From Tetragonia tetragonoides (Eukaryota; Streptophyta; Magnoliopsida; Caryophyllales; Aizoaceae): a DNA stretch of 64,000 bases. This document shows, piece after piece, positions 1-11,563 of the stretch. The stretch covers positions 34,990,501-35,054,500 of the forward strand of contig CM076143.1 of NCBI GenBank assembly GCA_038025085.1, in the 5' to 3' direction. Numbering within the stretch: position 1 is the first letter of the stretch; every line of letters starts with the position of its first letter. The notes below the pieces were generated by a model. That model worked only from the letters and a program-made list of their open reading frames with translations. It searched no databases and had not been told where the DNA came from. The position numbers and the translations under genes are program-made.

Positions 1-829
1 CCGATCAGAAGAAATTTTGAGCGCTGGATTGATTTAAGCAGTTCTACTGTCTGATTTCCTTTCCTTCACATCAGTACTTGAAAAAATTATACTTGAAAAA
101 TTACATCACAAAAGCAAGCTCATAACACCCAACTTACAAGTTTAAAAATCGTGATTCACCTAGATCTATATTACATCACAAACGCTAGCTCACAAATCAG
201 CGAAGGACACATATACGACGTCCGAGTTTCCAGTGAGGGACGTCTTTTGGAAATCTGCAAAAACAATAAGAATATTAACTTATTGTCCAACAAATGTTGA
301 TATCCAAGCAGCGGCAACAGCTAAATTTGATATCAGATATGAGACAATCTATGCATTCACACTACCACAAGAGTAAGAATAGTTGTTTGTAGAAACCTAA
401 AGGCCCCAGCAAAGAGCTAAAGCTAAAGTTTGATAATTTATAGGATAGGTTTGCTCTGAGTTTCGGGAAACCAAACTCTGAAACAAGGAATGTGATCTTC
501 ACTGAAACTCAGCAAATACATTATGGGACCAACATCATAGATTCAGAGTTTGCCACATTCTGAAAACCATTTGCTGAACAAAGAATGAGCATTTACTTCA
601 ATCATAATTTATTCTTTCTTACTTGTAATCTTCAAAATTTTCGTTTAGGAATCCTTCTTAATTCTTGCTAAAACCATGCATTTCTTGGTGATCAACACTC
701 TACTCTTTACAGAGTATGGAAAGAAAATTGAAAATATGAGTCAAAATGTGACTTAATCAAAGACTGGAATAGTGGAATGTCCAAGAAACCTGAACAAAAA
801 GGGTTGATGGGATTTGTTGTTCTCCTAAT
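1..829. other. AT-rich stretch without a recognisable gene
   Basis: I see no coding exon, RNA gene, inverted-repeat terminus or long tandem repeat here. It lies downstream of the minus-strand hAT transposase and may be hAT 3' sequence or older flanking DNA. The left end of the hAT element was looked for and not found. Confidence 0.4.
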
Positions 830-1174
830 GTGAAGTTAAAGCATGTGCCTTTGGATTTTGATCAGTGTACACCAATGAAGGAGAAGGGTAATTCAGTGAA
901 GTTTAGCAATCCAATTATGTCTCCTATGGTGAGAATGAAGATGGGGAAAGATCAAGGGAATTTTTCAGCTATTAGGGCTTCTGTTGGTGGTGGTGCCTTG
1001 TTGTCTAAGTTAGAATCAAAGGGTGAAAGCCCTGGTTGGATGAGAAAAAGCTGCGTTACACCGACGATATTGAAGTTTCCTAGGAGAAAAAGTGTTTGTG
1101 ATAGAGGGACAAGGGTTTCTACTACTCCTTTAAATGCATCTGTAGGTACATTGCTCTGTCAAGGTAGTTTATAA
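830..1174 (+). CDS. Unrecognised 114-codon open frame, possible gene fragment
   Basis: An uninterrupted frame on the plus strand of basic, Ser/Gly-rich composition, with internal methionines and no membrane segment or known catalytic motif. I do not recognise the family. It has only slightly better coding character than its surroundings (few rare codons, stop-free in an AT-rich context). It lies about 0.4 kb past the end of the hAT transposase on the opposite strand, so it could be an exon captured by the hAT element, a degraded host exon, or chance. It starts with TTG-type context in the track of the frame, so the start is uncertain. No promoter or splice site could be tied to it. Confidence 0.2.
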   Translation: MKLKHVPLDFDQCTPMKEKGNSVKFSNPIMSPMVRMKMGKDQGNFSAIRASVGGGALLSKLESKGESPGWMRKSCVTPTILKFPRRKSVCDRGTRVSTTPLNASVGTLLCQGSL

Positions 1175-1563
1175 CATAGGCAAATTGACTTTTCTGTTCT
1201 TGTTGTCAGTAAATTCAACTTAATTGTATGCTATTTTCATGGAATTTAGGTCATATTGGTCTAATTTGAGGAATATCACAGTATACTCCAAAGGGTCAAA
1301 AAGGATTGGCTACTTGAACTAAAAATGGAAACCTGAAGCTTCTGCTATCACATTCAGACCTACGGCCTCAGCTAACCAGCGCCAACAGTTAACTCATTTT
1401 GCCAACACTGCCTAGTGCCTAACACTTTAACAGCAAGCTAATAACTAAGAATGTAACAATCAGTACATCAAAGTGGCCATATGCCAACACATTGTAGTGA
1501 CAATCCATAGCAAATTCTACTAGCTCCCAATTTTCAACGGGTACGAGACAAGACAATCAAGTA

Positions 1564-3996
1564 TTATACCACTAATAACACAAAAATAATTAACGGAAAA
1601 GCAAAAGAAGTAAAATGAATACCATTTTCAAGCTCGTCCAAAACCTCCAATTTCTCCTCCACATCCAGTCTCTCATTTTTGTCTTTTCTTGGACGAATCC
1701 AATCTTGGGTACAAATAAGAGCTTGTACCGTCTATTATAAAAGACAATGGAAAGAATAAAAGAGTTAAGAACTACAAACATGTAAAATATAATAAAAATT
1801 TTTGAAGAAAGAAAAAGTAAATAGTTACCTTTGGAGTCAAAGAGCTCCTAAAAGAATCAAGTGTCCGACCCCCAGTACTTAATGTGGACTCATAAGCAAC
1901 AGTAGATATAGGCAATGCTAGCACATCACGAGCCATGAATCCCAAGATCAGATACCTATGAGCACTCATACTCCACCAACTCAAGATATCCATATCCAGC
2001 TCATGATCATTCAAATATCTCTCAAACTCTGATTTTGCATTACCACTAGCTAATCTTGACTTCTTCACTCTATTTTCAATGTCCTTTTTAAAGTCAATAG
2101 CACCTGCCGGGTGAGAAGAATGCCTACTAGTGGTAGAACCTACTGTGTCATCACACCGAGGAGAGAGAGGATCATATTTCTTCCTATAATCCTCAAATAG
2201 ATCACTTGCCTTACGAAACACTTGACTAATCATTTCATCCGTTTCATCTTTCTCATACATGTCCTCAAAAGCAAATCTCAATCCTACTAGTTTCACCTTC
2301 GGATCAAGAATGGGACCCATGAAGATCAAAAGATTCCTCTTGCTAATTTTACCCTAATACTTGTTGAATTTATTTTTCCTTGTCATAGCCATCAAGCTAA
2401 ACTTTGCATCAGAACTGGCTGCCCAACTATTCAACTGATGTAGTGCCCAAGCAATATAAAAGAAAGTTGAGTTGCTCGTCACATACAATGAACCAGAAAC
2501 TTCCTCAGTCAAGGTTTTGAATTCTCTCAAGAATACTACCAAATGTTCAGCAACTTTCCAATCAAAATTAGATGGGGCTCCAGAAAGATCAGTCTCAGGT
2601 TGATTTTCATTTTCACTTTCAGACTCGCTCAAAGTTTCATCTACATTGTCCTCAACATCCTCTTGTTCTTGCTGTTCGGGAAGGGGATCCGGTTCCTCTT
2701 GAGGATTAGAAGGAATACCAAGCCTCCAAAAAATAACCCTATACTTCAAAGCATTTTCTAACATGGTGAAGGTGGAATTCCACCTAGTAGGACAATCAAG
2801 AGACAAGGAGGACTGGCAGTGAACAGTAGCCACTGCAACTTCCTTAAACAGTTTTAACCTAGCAGGTGAACTCTTGACATACTTCACAGCATATCTAACC
2901 TTATTAATTGACTTTTTGTTCTTTTTCAACCCAGCAGTAACCATAAGGTTAATAATGTGTGCTACACATCTAATGTGCAAGAAGTTCCCACTGCTAATAC
3001 AACTCATGTTCTTTCGAACCATTTTTTTTAATTCACCACATGCTACATCATTGGAACTTGCATTATCCACAATCATTGTAAACAACTTATCATCTACACC
3101 CCAAAATTTCAAACACTCTTCAATCGCCTTAGCAATTGCTACCCCTTTATGACTTAAAATTGGACAAAAGTTCAAGTCCTTTATTTGGAACTTCCGCTCT
3201 TTGTCAATAAAATGACCAGTGAGACACATATAATTGATTCTCTGAATGCTTGTCCAAGTATTAATTGTAACAGATATTCTTTGACATGATGTTCTTAACA
3301 AGCCAATCAACTTGGTTCTCTCATTCAAATAAAGTTGGAAGATATCACGAGCTATAGTGATACGTGATGGACAAACAAAATCAGGACAAGCAACTGACAT
3401 GAGGTGCTTAAACCCAGGTTTTTCAATAATACGAAAAGGCAACTCATCAACAACAATCATATAAGCTACTGCCTCTCTAACTTCATTCAAATCGACTTCC
3501 CTACCCATGAGCTTCCCCTCCCCTTGGTCTGCATCCACATCAAACACAGACTTAGATAGCTTACTTTGTTTTCCTTTAGATATGCTTGCGGATTAGCAGG
3601 ACAATAATCCCTCCAATGATATAACACATTTTTCGAACCATTACGATTACCATCAGCAGCAAAGTTTACATTTTCACAGTACTTACACTCAGCTCGACGC
3701 ACGTCTTCTTCCATATACTCCTGAAAATGGATCCAATTTGCTGCTCTCCTCTTGCTTTTTGATGTAACATATGCTCGCCCCTCCACCAATGGCCTCTCAG
3801 GTAACAAAGCCGTCATTGCTTGCTGCGTAGCTTGCTGTGAATGTTGCTGCGTAGCTTGACTCTGGGAGTGTGTCTCTCTAGACTCCTCATCTTCCAAACT
3901 AAGAGTACTCACTGCCCCCAGAGGTGGAGTCGGTGTCTCTGTTTGTTCTCCAGAATCTGAAAATGCCCTTCTATTTTTGGATTGGGAGCTTGACAT
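1564..3996 (-). pseudogene. hAT transposase (RICESLEEPER/DAYSLEEPER-like), decayed
   Basis: Encodes a hAT cut-and-paste transposase that would act on hAT terminal repeats in the nucleus. The first ~170 residues carry a BED zinc finger (C104, C107, H127, C132) after a Gln/Ser-rich stretch. The middle has the RNase-H-like core with the family pattern around ITINTWTS-type and VDNASSND motifs. The C-terminus has the hAT dimerisation motif (ELDMDILSWW, ALPISTVAYES). A 96-bp GT-AG intron (1733-1828) separates the dimerisation domain from the last exon, whose peptide (TVQALICTQDWIR) is the usual hAT ending. Two lesions kill it: a frame change near 3560-3590 between the BED part and the core, and an in-frame TAG at 2354-2356 where relatives have Trp in KYWG. 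The family identity is clear; activity is excluded. Confidence 0.93.
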
Positions 3997-4904
3997 CTGA
4001 AAATGATAGCACCAAACTTTAGCAAATTACAACACCAAACTAAAAGCAAATTACAGCACCAAACTAAAAGCAAATTACAACAGCAACCTAGAGCAATTTA
4101 GAGCAATACAAAAGAGCAAATTCAGCATAGATTTTGATGAGCTAATGGAGAAAATAAAATTACTGCAGCATAGATTATAATATCATAGCAGAAATAACAA
4201 CACCAACAACAACAATAGTGATAATAACAATCATAGAAACAGAATAATAATAACATGATTATCATTTATTAATTTTTTTGCTCAATATCATTAAATTCAC
4301 ACCATAATAAAGCAAGTATACCTCAAATACAACTGAATAAGATTCACAGTTACCCATTATTCCAGCTTAAGAACAATAACAACATATAATAAGAGCATGA
4401 TAATAATCATAATATTAACATAATTATCATAAATCACACTTTAATACGCACCGAAAAATTACTACTAATCAAAAACAGTTAGAAAGAGGAGAGCATTTTC
4501 AGAAATCACTCACTCAGACAATATATCACACTCGGCAAGCACCCCAAAAAACTCACACAAAATCCAAAAACCCAACAAATTAACCAAGTTAAAGACTAAA
4601 ATCGAAAACCCATATCAAATCTTACCTTAAAGGTCGAAAATTGGATGCTTTCTTTTAGGATTATGTTAGGTAAATCGAAAACCCTAATATTATGCCCTTC
4701 TCTTTAGTCTGCAACTTTTCACCAATTTTTTGTTCGATTGAAATTTCAGAAAAGCTTTGATTATAGGTCAGACAAAGGCAGATCTGTTTGTTTGAGATGA
4801 AGGAAGGGAGAGAGATGGAGAGAGAGAACGATAGTAAAATGAAACTGAGAAAATGAATTGACAAAAAAAAAAAACACAATTTTGGTTTTTTTTTTTTTTT
4901 TTTT
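3997..4904. other. 5' region of the hAT element
   Basis: An AT-rich non-coding stretch upstream of the hAT start codon. It includes a short array of near-identical phrases around 'accaaactaaaagcaaattac' at 4010-4080 and two poly-T tracts near 4863-4900. I see no second gene. Confidence 0.5.
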
Positions 4905-5088
4905 TCATATCAGATCAGTCCGGTCTCCGGTCGAAACCGGTCTAGACCGGAGTTGAGGCCGGACCGGACCGGGGACCGAAGACCGGTCGCCAATACCAAA
5001 ACCGCGGACCGTAAAGATGTGGTCCGGTCTTGACCGGGTCCGGTCCGGTCTGAACTCCGGTCTGGACCGGCCGACTAACAGCGCTATC
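4905..5088. repeat. CCGG-rich subterminal region at the right end of the hAT element
   Basis: About 180 bp densely packed with GGTCCGG/CCGGACC variants in both orientations, sharply GC-rich against AT-rich surroundings. Such clusters are typical of plant hAT subterminal regions, where they serve as transposase binding sites (known for the family; inferred here). To the right, sequence homologous to the antisense PMD gene of element Y resumes near 5089, which sets the approximate edge. No matching 8-bp target duplication was found because the left terminus is not recognisable in the window. Confidence 0.7.
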
Positions 5089-6372
5089 TCAAACGCAGCA
5101 TGACTCTCAAAGGTAGCCCGAAAATTATCCAAAGAGGTAAAAGGGTGGTTATCTCTACCAATCCACCGTGAACCTAGTGGGAACATCCTCAAACCAAGAC
5201 GGTGAGGACCAAAAGTGGGAAAATACTCAAAGAACCATAGCTGCCATACAAGCAAGAATAATGAGATACAACTCTCCTACGAGCATGCATGTGCAAAGGA
5301 AAAGGGAAGTGTATATGCTTACCTCTAATATCTTCCACGGGCCCGAGATAGACACCCTCTCACTTGTCGGCCTAGGCCTGCAAGCCTGGCAACACCATCT
5401 CACCAATGTAGCATATGCGAGAGCACCAAAGTTGTATTCATGGACTTTGGACAAGTCGTCCAAACATGTCAAGAAGCCAACCGGACACACGCTTTTCTTG
5501 TGAGCAAAAATAGTCGACCCCAACAAGCAAGCTAATACGGGCCCTCTGCTCCTCAGTAAGCCCCTGCTCCGCCAGGGCCGCCCATAACCTCGACAAGGAA
5601 ACTCGGTCATCTCTAAAATGGGCGGACACAGGCCCATAAAGCTCAAGCAACCTGTCACTCCGCCGATGGTAACTCACGTCATACTGTATATGACGCCCTC
5701 TATAAGACAAGCTCGTCATCGCAGCAAACTGATAGGGGGTAGGAAACATCTCCCCCACAGGCGTATGGAAGGTGTTCGTGGTATCCCAGAACCTCTCCAG
5801 TAACCCCCGAGCGATGATCCTAGTGTCCCCAGAGTGACAAGCCGGGATAAAAGACAAAAAGTGCCCAAAACCTGAACCCTGCACTATATCCCTAGCTCCC
5901 ACAGAAAAAGTCTCCAACATCATAGCCCAATTGGAAGTAGACCCAAGAGGCTGCAGCAAAACACCAATACCCTAGACAACAAACAAAATTTTCTCATCAA
6001 CACCCCATATGCTACAAATACAGTCAAAATAATTCCACACGAATTATATACAGCTGACCACCAATCCAGTACAAGTCCTAATTTGTTCGTGTGCTGAAGC
6101 ACTAACAATTCGAACAGAACCAAAAAAAGGAGAGAGTCAAAAAACATACCAACTGAAGGTTAGACAGATGACTCTGCCTATCCAGTAACAAAATACTACG
6201 GTCCCAAGCCCCAGCCGGGCGCCAGCCCATCCACATAAACGAATCCTGGTACAAACGTGCCTCGTCTGCATGTCGAGCAAGGGGCGGACTAGAGGAAGGA
6301 AGCCCAGTAGGAAAAGGTCCCGGTTCTCCTCCTCCTCACCCATGGGACGTTTTCCTTATCCTTGGGAGCCAT
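5089..6372 (-). pseudogene. Antisense PMD gene of Y1, 5' exons only
   Basis: The first exons of a plant mobile domain gene, running opposite to the retrotransposon. The second exon carries the PMD signature (FHTPVGEMFPTPYQF, then SRLWAALAEQGLTEEQRARI). Splice edges are visible: the exon 1 donor near 6148, the exon 2 acceptor near 5980, the donor after PWKILE at 5321, and the acceptor before LWFFEYFPTFGPHR at 5239. At the codon where the two other copies have a TAA stop, this copy has Trp (S-N-W-A-M-M-L-E), so it preserves the older state there. It is broken by a frame change near 5545 and by a one-base loss after the start codon. The hAT element removes everything after exon 3. Confidence 0.8.
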
Positions 6373-6654
6373 AGAAGAAGAATGAAGCTTTGTCTCTCTA
6401 CAAGTGAAAATTTCAAGTTTCAGATTCGCGAGAAACAAGTACCCATTCAACAATGCAACCCAAAATTCGGCAACTAGGCGGAAAAATAAGCAAGTTCAAG
6501 ACAAAAATCGCAAAATTTGGTCAAGAATCGACTCACCTTGAGGAAGTGGAAGCACTCAACAATGGTGAAGAAGGCCCGACAATGGCTCGACGAAGAAGAA
6601 GAAAAATGAGGCAGTACGCGAAAAAAATTCACGAAAAGCCTTTTAGGTGGCTTA

Positions 6655-6716
6655 AGTTGAGCGCCGCTAGCGGCTCTCACCAAGAGCCCAGCGGCGCTAG
6701 CGACCCTGCCAGGCCT
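6655..6716. promoter_or_regulatory. Palindrome cluster upstream of the antisense PMD gene
   Basis: Contains the perfect 12-bp palindrome GCCGCTAGCGGC at 6663-6674 and a diverged second copy (AGCGGCGCTAGCG) about 25 bp to the right, ~290 bp upstream of the PMD start codon. The same palindrome occurs in the Y LTR and upstream of the other antisense gene. No clear TATA box was seen between it and the start codon. A promoter role is inferred. Confidence 0.5.
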
Positions 6717-7007
6717 GCACACGCGGGCCCCGCCTACTGTCCCACGACTTTTTTTTCAGCCCAGTACCCATTATTTCAGTTCGTTCGCGGCAAAGATCAG
6801 TACCAAGCGCGCGGGAGCGAGTCCCCTCGGCCCACGAATTCAAAATTCAACAGTTAGCCCATCTTACGGTACCAATTATTTTCAGGTAAAACTAACCCAA
6901 TTATTTTGCAGGTCCCAAATACAAGAGCCTGGATATATGCCCCGACAATATTTATCGCCCGGAGTGTCAAAATTAATTTTAGCCCGGTAAATCTGCTGGC
7001 CTCATCA

Positions 7008-7610
7008 AAGTCCCAATGTCCCGAAGTCTCCATGTCCCAAAGTCCCAATGACCCAAAGTCTCAATGTCCCAAAGTCCCAATGTCCCAAAGTCTCAATGTC
7101 CCAAAGTCGGGTCAGTCAATGACCGCTTGCGGTTAAACTGTCCTTTTCTACGAAAGTCCCAAAGTCCCAACGTCCCAAATTCGGGTTAGTCAATGATCGC
7201 TTAAGCTATTGCGGTTAAACTGTCCTTCTACGAGGTTACTTATTTTTGTGTCAGTCAATGATTGGTTAAACTGTTGCGGTTATACCGTCCTTTGTTTTTT
7301 ATACATTTCAGTCAATGATTGCTTAAGCTATTGCATTTAAACTGTTCATATATTTTAGCCATTTTACAACCATCATTTTTTATCGCGCTGTCTCGTCGAC
7401 CTTTTCGTTTCTTGTGCGGGGACGGAATCTCGGCATCCACCGAGTGGTGCTTAGTCACTGTTTACTTAGGATAAGCATTTATACTATTCACTCTCACCAG
7501 TTTTATTTCCCATTTACAGCCGTTATTTTTAATCGCGCTGTCTTGTTGACTTTTTCATTTCTCGTACAGAGACAGAATCTCGACAGTCGCCGAGCGGTGT
7601 TTAGTCACTG
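7008..7610. repeat. Tandem repeats in the 3' untranslated region of Y1
   Basis: Three nested repeat types follow one another. 7008-7110 has 9-18-bp units built on 'cccaaagtcccaatgt'. About 7110-7350 has four diverged units with a 'gtcaatgatcgcttaagc' core. About 7395-7610 has two ~150-bp units around 'ctcgacagtcgccgagcggt'. The Y copy at 49320-49490 has only one unit of each of the last two types. Variable 3' repeats of this kind are known in Tat/Ogre elements. Confidence 0.75.
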
Positions 7611-7909
7611 ATTGTCGAAGCACTCTACGTTGATAATTCTCAAAGTATCACTAACTTTTTCATTCACTCTGAATAGAGGTCCCCAGCAGACGTTTAGACC
7701 ATCTACGAGCGGTGTTCTATCCTGCTAACCATAACCTTTATTTTTCTTGTGTTAACAGAGATGAAATTTTAGCACGCTACGAGCATGTCCCAACTCAGGT
7801 TTGTCTTCATATGCATACATACTGTACACTCTCACACACCACGTGCACATCAGCATCCTGCATGTCGCCTTCGAAATACTTTGATATTCGCTTTTACTCA
7901 AGCTCGATC

Positions 7910-7919
7910 AAAGTGGGGG
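7910..7919 (+). promoter_or_regulatory. Polypurine tract of Y1
   Basis: AAAGTGGGGG, followed by CTTC and then the LTR start. The same tract stands at the same place before the other Y 3' LTR (49774-49783) and both X 3' LTRs (16031-16040, 36383-36392). It primes plus-strand DNA synthesis in LTR retrotransposons. Confidence 0.8.
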
Positions 7920-7923
7920 CTTC

Positions 7924-9189
7924 TGTAGACGCCAAAAAAGCACCTTCAGATTTCTCCGCAAAAGACCGATGATGAAAGGAGTAATTTATAAACTTGAACG
8001 CTATTTTTGCTTTAATAGGTAAGATAAGGTCTCAGATTTTTTCTCGATCACTCCTTTGTTCCAGTCCCATTCAAAAGCCTCGTTCAAGAGCTTTCCAATG
8101 ACACCTCTCATGAATTTTTCCGACTCCCGGTCGCCAAGTTGCGAATCAGGGGTAGAACCGTCTTTTACCGCCATAGGGTAAAACGGTCTTTTCATATTTT
8201 TCGGAACACTAAATTCCTCCGAAAAATTAAAATAAACTGGAAGTTGCATTATGACGACATCCAGGTGGCATATGACAGCCGTCAGCGGCTGTGAGCTGAG
8301 CCGCTAGCGGCGCTGGATAAGCTTCCAGGCCCGGCTATTTTTTCAGCCCAAATCCGATTTTCGGCTCCTCTTCAGCCGTCCAGCCCTAGTTCCTGCGCCT
8401 ATAAATACAACCCTCCTCCCTTAGTTCAAAACACACAGTCTATAGTTGACAACTCTCTATTCTCGGGAGTATTGACACCGAGCTTCCCCCTCTTTCTTCC
8501 AAACTTGAGATCTTGTCTTTACTATTCTTGTCAAATATAGCCTACAGTTCAGGTACTAACTCCTGAGGGCTCAAATTAAATTAATTGCTTAATTGTTTAT
8601 TTTCTACTAGTCATAATGTAGATATCATGCTAGTAAACGTCTTTTATTTCTTACTAAATATTGTCCTTCGAAGCATGTCTAGTCGTTGTCATGCTCAACT
8701 TGCCAATCGAATGCATGTCTAAATAAGGGTCAATAATAAATGTTGTGATGCTTGTGATTAACCAATTAATAGTCTAAGTCTAGGTTGTTAATCCGGTTTG
8801 TGTGGGAATCATGTCTTTAAATTATTAAGCAAACTTGAGTCAGTAAAGGCCGTCACAATACGGGCATGTTTGGTGCCTAACACCTTCCCACCTCGTACCT
8901 TCGCCCCCGAACCCTTTATTCTTGGGTACTCATATGTTCTATATGAGTGGGAGCCTTTCTAAAAACATGATCAGTTCACTTATCGCGCTATTGGGTTGTC
9001 CCTTCGGTTTGTCCCTTCGATAAAACGCCGATAGCAGATTTGTGACCTCTTTCATGGTTTTTATTCAATTCAAGTCTTTACAAAAGCTTTTCTAACTCGA
9101 TGGTCCCTTGAACTTATCTAAACCCCCAGCTTACAAATTTTCTATAAGGACACACTCCATGGAGCGATGGAAAATCCCGGGTCCTTACA
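7924..9189 (+). mobile_element. 3' LTR of Y1 (complete, ~1266 bp)
   Basis: Starts TGTAGACGCC and ends GGGTCCTTACA (TG...CA). It is matched along its length by the LTR at 49788-50970. It has a good promoter: a palindrome cluster, then a TATA box at 8399-8410. After the LTR end, LINE sequence begins at 9190. The left target duplication cannot be seen because the left half of Y1 is missing. Confidence 0.88.
8300..8410 (+). promoter_or_regulatory. LTR core promoter of Y1: palindrome plus TATA box
   Basis: GCCGCTAGCGGC at 8300-8311, preceded by the inverted repeat AGCCGTCAGCGGCT, and a TATA box (CTATAAATACA) at 8399-8410. It would drive the gag-pol-sense RNA. The palindrome-to-TATA distance is about 88 bp, close to the ~105 bp of the antisense promoter at 28175-28299. 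Confidence 0.65.
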
Positions 9190-9585
9190 AATACCCTGAC
9201 CAATACATTGCAACTCAACCCAAAAAGGAACTCTCTCATCCATGTGATTATATCCATAGATCACAGACACAAAAAATCTATCACCACTACTCAATCTCTC
9301 AACATCATAGTGAATGATTTGAGCAGATTTAGAAATCACCCTCACCCCAAAAACCTGAGGGTTCCAACAAACAAGTATTCTACCCTTAATATTATTATGT
9401 GCATTATGGTTAAAAGACCAATTAGGAGCTATAAACTGAGCTACTCTATGAAGTACATCACAATGTAATTTGGATTCAACAATACCCAAAAACAAAATTT
9501 TATTGTGCAAAACAAAACTCTTAACCTCTTTTTGTTTGTCAGGGCGGTTAAGTCCCCTGATATTCCCAAATCTAAGCTCACTCAT
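9190..9585 (-). pseudogene. LINE L ORF2, first ~130 codons (endonuclease start)
   Basis: Start of an L1-clade LINE ORF2 whose apurinic endonuclease nicks target DNA. The peptide begins MSELRFGNIRGLN and continues with GIVESK and a long open stretch, as in plant LINE endonucleases and in the complete LINE at 58118. It is truncated by the Y1 3' LTR, so the catalytic core, reverse transcriptase and 3' tail are absent here. The start codon overlaps the ORF1 stop as ATGA. Part of it is duplicated at 31567-31793. Confidence 0.85.
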
Positions 9586-10115
9586 CCAGGATTACCCCCA
9601 GATCTATGTTGATTTCTATCACCCCTACTGTGAAGGGTTTTATCACTTTGAGGAGGCCTCTGTTTATTTTGCTTGTTGCGTGAAGAAGATGCTTCACTCT
9701 GTTATGAACCCCTCCCTAATTCCCCAAACTTGTTATGGACAACAGGTGCACTGGTTTCTACTGTAGGAGGAACATGAGGTGTCCCACCAGAACTCATAGT
9801 AGTCCACCCAGGATCATGTTGCTGATCAGTTTTCTCAATGCCAGCTTGTCTCACAGATTCAGTTCCTTGTTCCACAGTTGAAGGAGCCTCCACAACTTCA
9901 GGGACAATTGCAGGAGCCTCAGTGGCAAGTGAAGTGATCACAGGGACAGGCAACACTTGTCTCCAAACAGATGGAAATTTTGTGCATCTATTATCAGAAT
10001 GCCCAAACAATTTGCATTTAGAGCATCTTTGGGGCAGCCACTCATATTCAACAGCTTGTTCATATTTAATTTCCTAACGGATAACAGAGTGTCAAACTCT
10101 TAGGTGAAGGAGCGG
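9582..10115 (-). pseudogene. LINE L ORF1, C-terminal part with zinc knuckle
   Basis: The C-terminal half of the nucleic-acid-binding ORF1 protein of LINE L. It reads EYEWLPQRCSKC, then FGHSDNRC (CCHC knuckle), then a Pro/Val/Thr-rich tail with NKFGELG, and ends NPG followed by TGA overlapping the ORF2 ATG. The N-terminal DUF4283 half lies at 17754-18328, on the other side of element X. A frame break sits near 10075 just before the knuckle. The other end of this piece is the X 5' LTR at 10116. Confidence 0.82.
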
Positions 10116-11404
10116 TGTAGACACCAAAATGTGTAACCCCTTTCAATATGCCAAATGACGATAGCCAATATTTAAGAATATTAATTCTATGTCAATGCTC
10201 GAGTAACTTAAATAAAAACTATAAGCTTTCCAACGCCCCTTACCTTGTCCCAAATGGACACTAGAGTCAAAATATGTGATTCGACAAAGTTATGGGACAA
10301 AAACGATGCTCTGATTATCGCACTCCACGGTTCAATTAGGATTTTCCTCCATTAGAGGAATAATTCTCAAGTGGGCCTAATTAACGTGGATTTCGCATAC
10401 AAATACCTTCAAAATGACATATTATAGGTCCAAATTCAATAAGAAACGAATGAGATATGATCCAATTACAGCAAGGTATACTGAAATGGACACCTCTCTA
10501 ATGTTTGGGCCATAACTCCAAAAATACTAATGATAATTGTGCTTATAATACGTCCAAAGAAAGCCCTTTGAATAAAAAATCCAATGCAGAAAAAATTAGG
10601 TCAATCAGAGGTCAAGAGAAGATGTTTTGGGCCGTCAATATTTGTCTCGTTACTTGCCGGAGCGGTTGGAACGCTTGCTCAAGCGGTGGCAGCTCGGAGC
10701 CTAGCAAAGCCGCTTGGACCCCAAGCGGCCCCACCCGAAAGGCGCCTGATAGACTATTTTGTCCGGCCTTTTTGACAGTTCCGTCTCAGACCTAAACCTA
10801 CCTCTATATATACTCTTTTTCTCCGTTTTTTCAAGGTGAACACAATGGTGAACTCAAATAAAACCCTAGAGCTCTCTAATTAACCCTATTCTCTAAATAT
10901 TCCTCTATCTCCTTCCTTCATTATCAAGTAAACAGCCATAAACACCATGAAAATACATTCAAACTCTACCATCCAACCTCTAATTCAACCTTAAATATTT
11001 CCACCACTAAAAATTCAACCTTCAATCCTTCTCAACTACAAGTTCAAGAGCATTGACATTCAATTCTAATTCATTCAAGATTCCACCTGAGGGCTCTATT
11101 TAATCTTCAATTCGATTATCTATTAATTCAATCATGTTTTATTTTATATTTCATTATGTTTAAGTCAATTGCATTGTTTTAATTGCTTTGAAGTTACTAA
11201 CTCGTTTATTAATGAAATTTAGCAACTAGGCGCGTTTAGCAATCAAGGTAGGGTTGGAGGAATTTATTATTGTTGTTGCTTTAATTTGTTTTAGCGTTCA
11301 ATAATTAATCTTTTTCTATTGCTCTTATGCAAATTGGATTAAATGCATGCAAAAGTGATAACATATATTTTAATGGATGTTCAAACCCACTTAGTTAAAT
11401 CTAA
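10116..11404 (+). mobile_element. 5' LTR of X copy 1, 3'-truncated
   Basis: Matches the first three quarters of the full LTRs at 32324-34014 and 16045-17753. It breaks off near 11404, where copy 2 continues for ~450 bp through the LTR end and the primer-binding site. The TATA region (ctctatatatactc) at about 10801 is retained. Confidence 0.8.
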
Positions 11405-11563
11405 GTGGTGTAACCTGTCAAAGTTTCATGGTTCATGACCTTGAGTGATTATTGTTATTGTGATTGCTCATTAACAGTTATTGCTTTTGCATCCATTTGC
11501 ATGCGCTTGCGCGACTTCCGAGCTTGTTTTAACAAGATCTAACCAGTTTTTAGCCCTTAAACT

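Larger units (their letters stand above)
5089..9189 (+). mobile_element. Y1: 3' part of a Tat-like Ty3/gypsy LTR retrotransposon
   Basis: This is the right third of element Y, seen more completely at 42581-50970. It contains the upstream exons of the antisense PMD gene, a repeat-rich 3' untranslated region, a polypurine tract and a complete 3' LTR. The left part is cut by the hAT element. On the right the LTR ends directly inside a LINE (9190), so Y1 is an independent insertion from the Y at 42581, which sits in a MULE. By eye Y1 matches the other copies at roughly 85-90%, whereas those two match each other at roughly 98-99%. It belongs to the same family but is a different insertion. Confidence 0.85.

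Noticed and set aside
1420..1440. 'taacagca' as left target duplication of the hAT (right flank 'taacagcg')
   Set aside because: No terminal inverted repeat follows it, and the match is one short of eight bases in an AT-rich context.
10111..10120. A target duplication around X
   Set aside because: The flanks AGCGG and CACAA do not match; X edges are set by LTR structure and LINE interruption instead.
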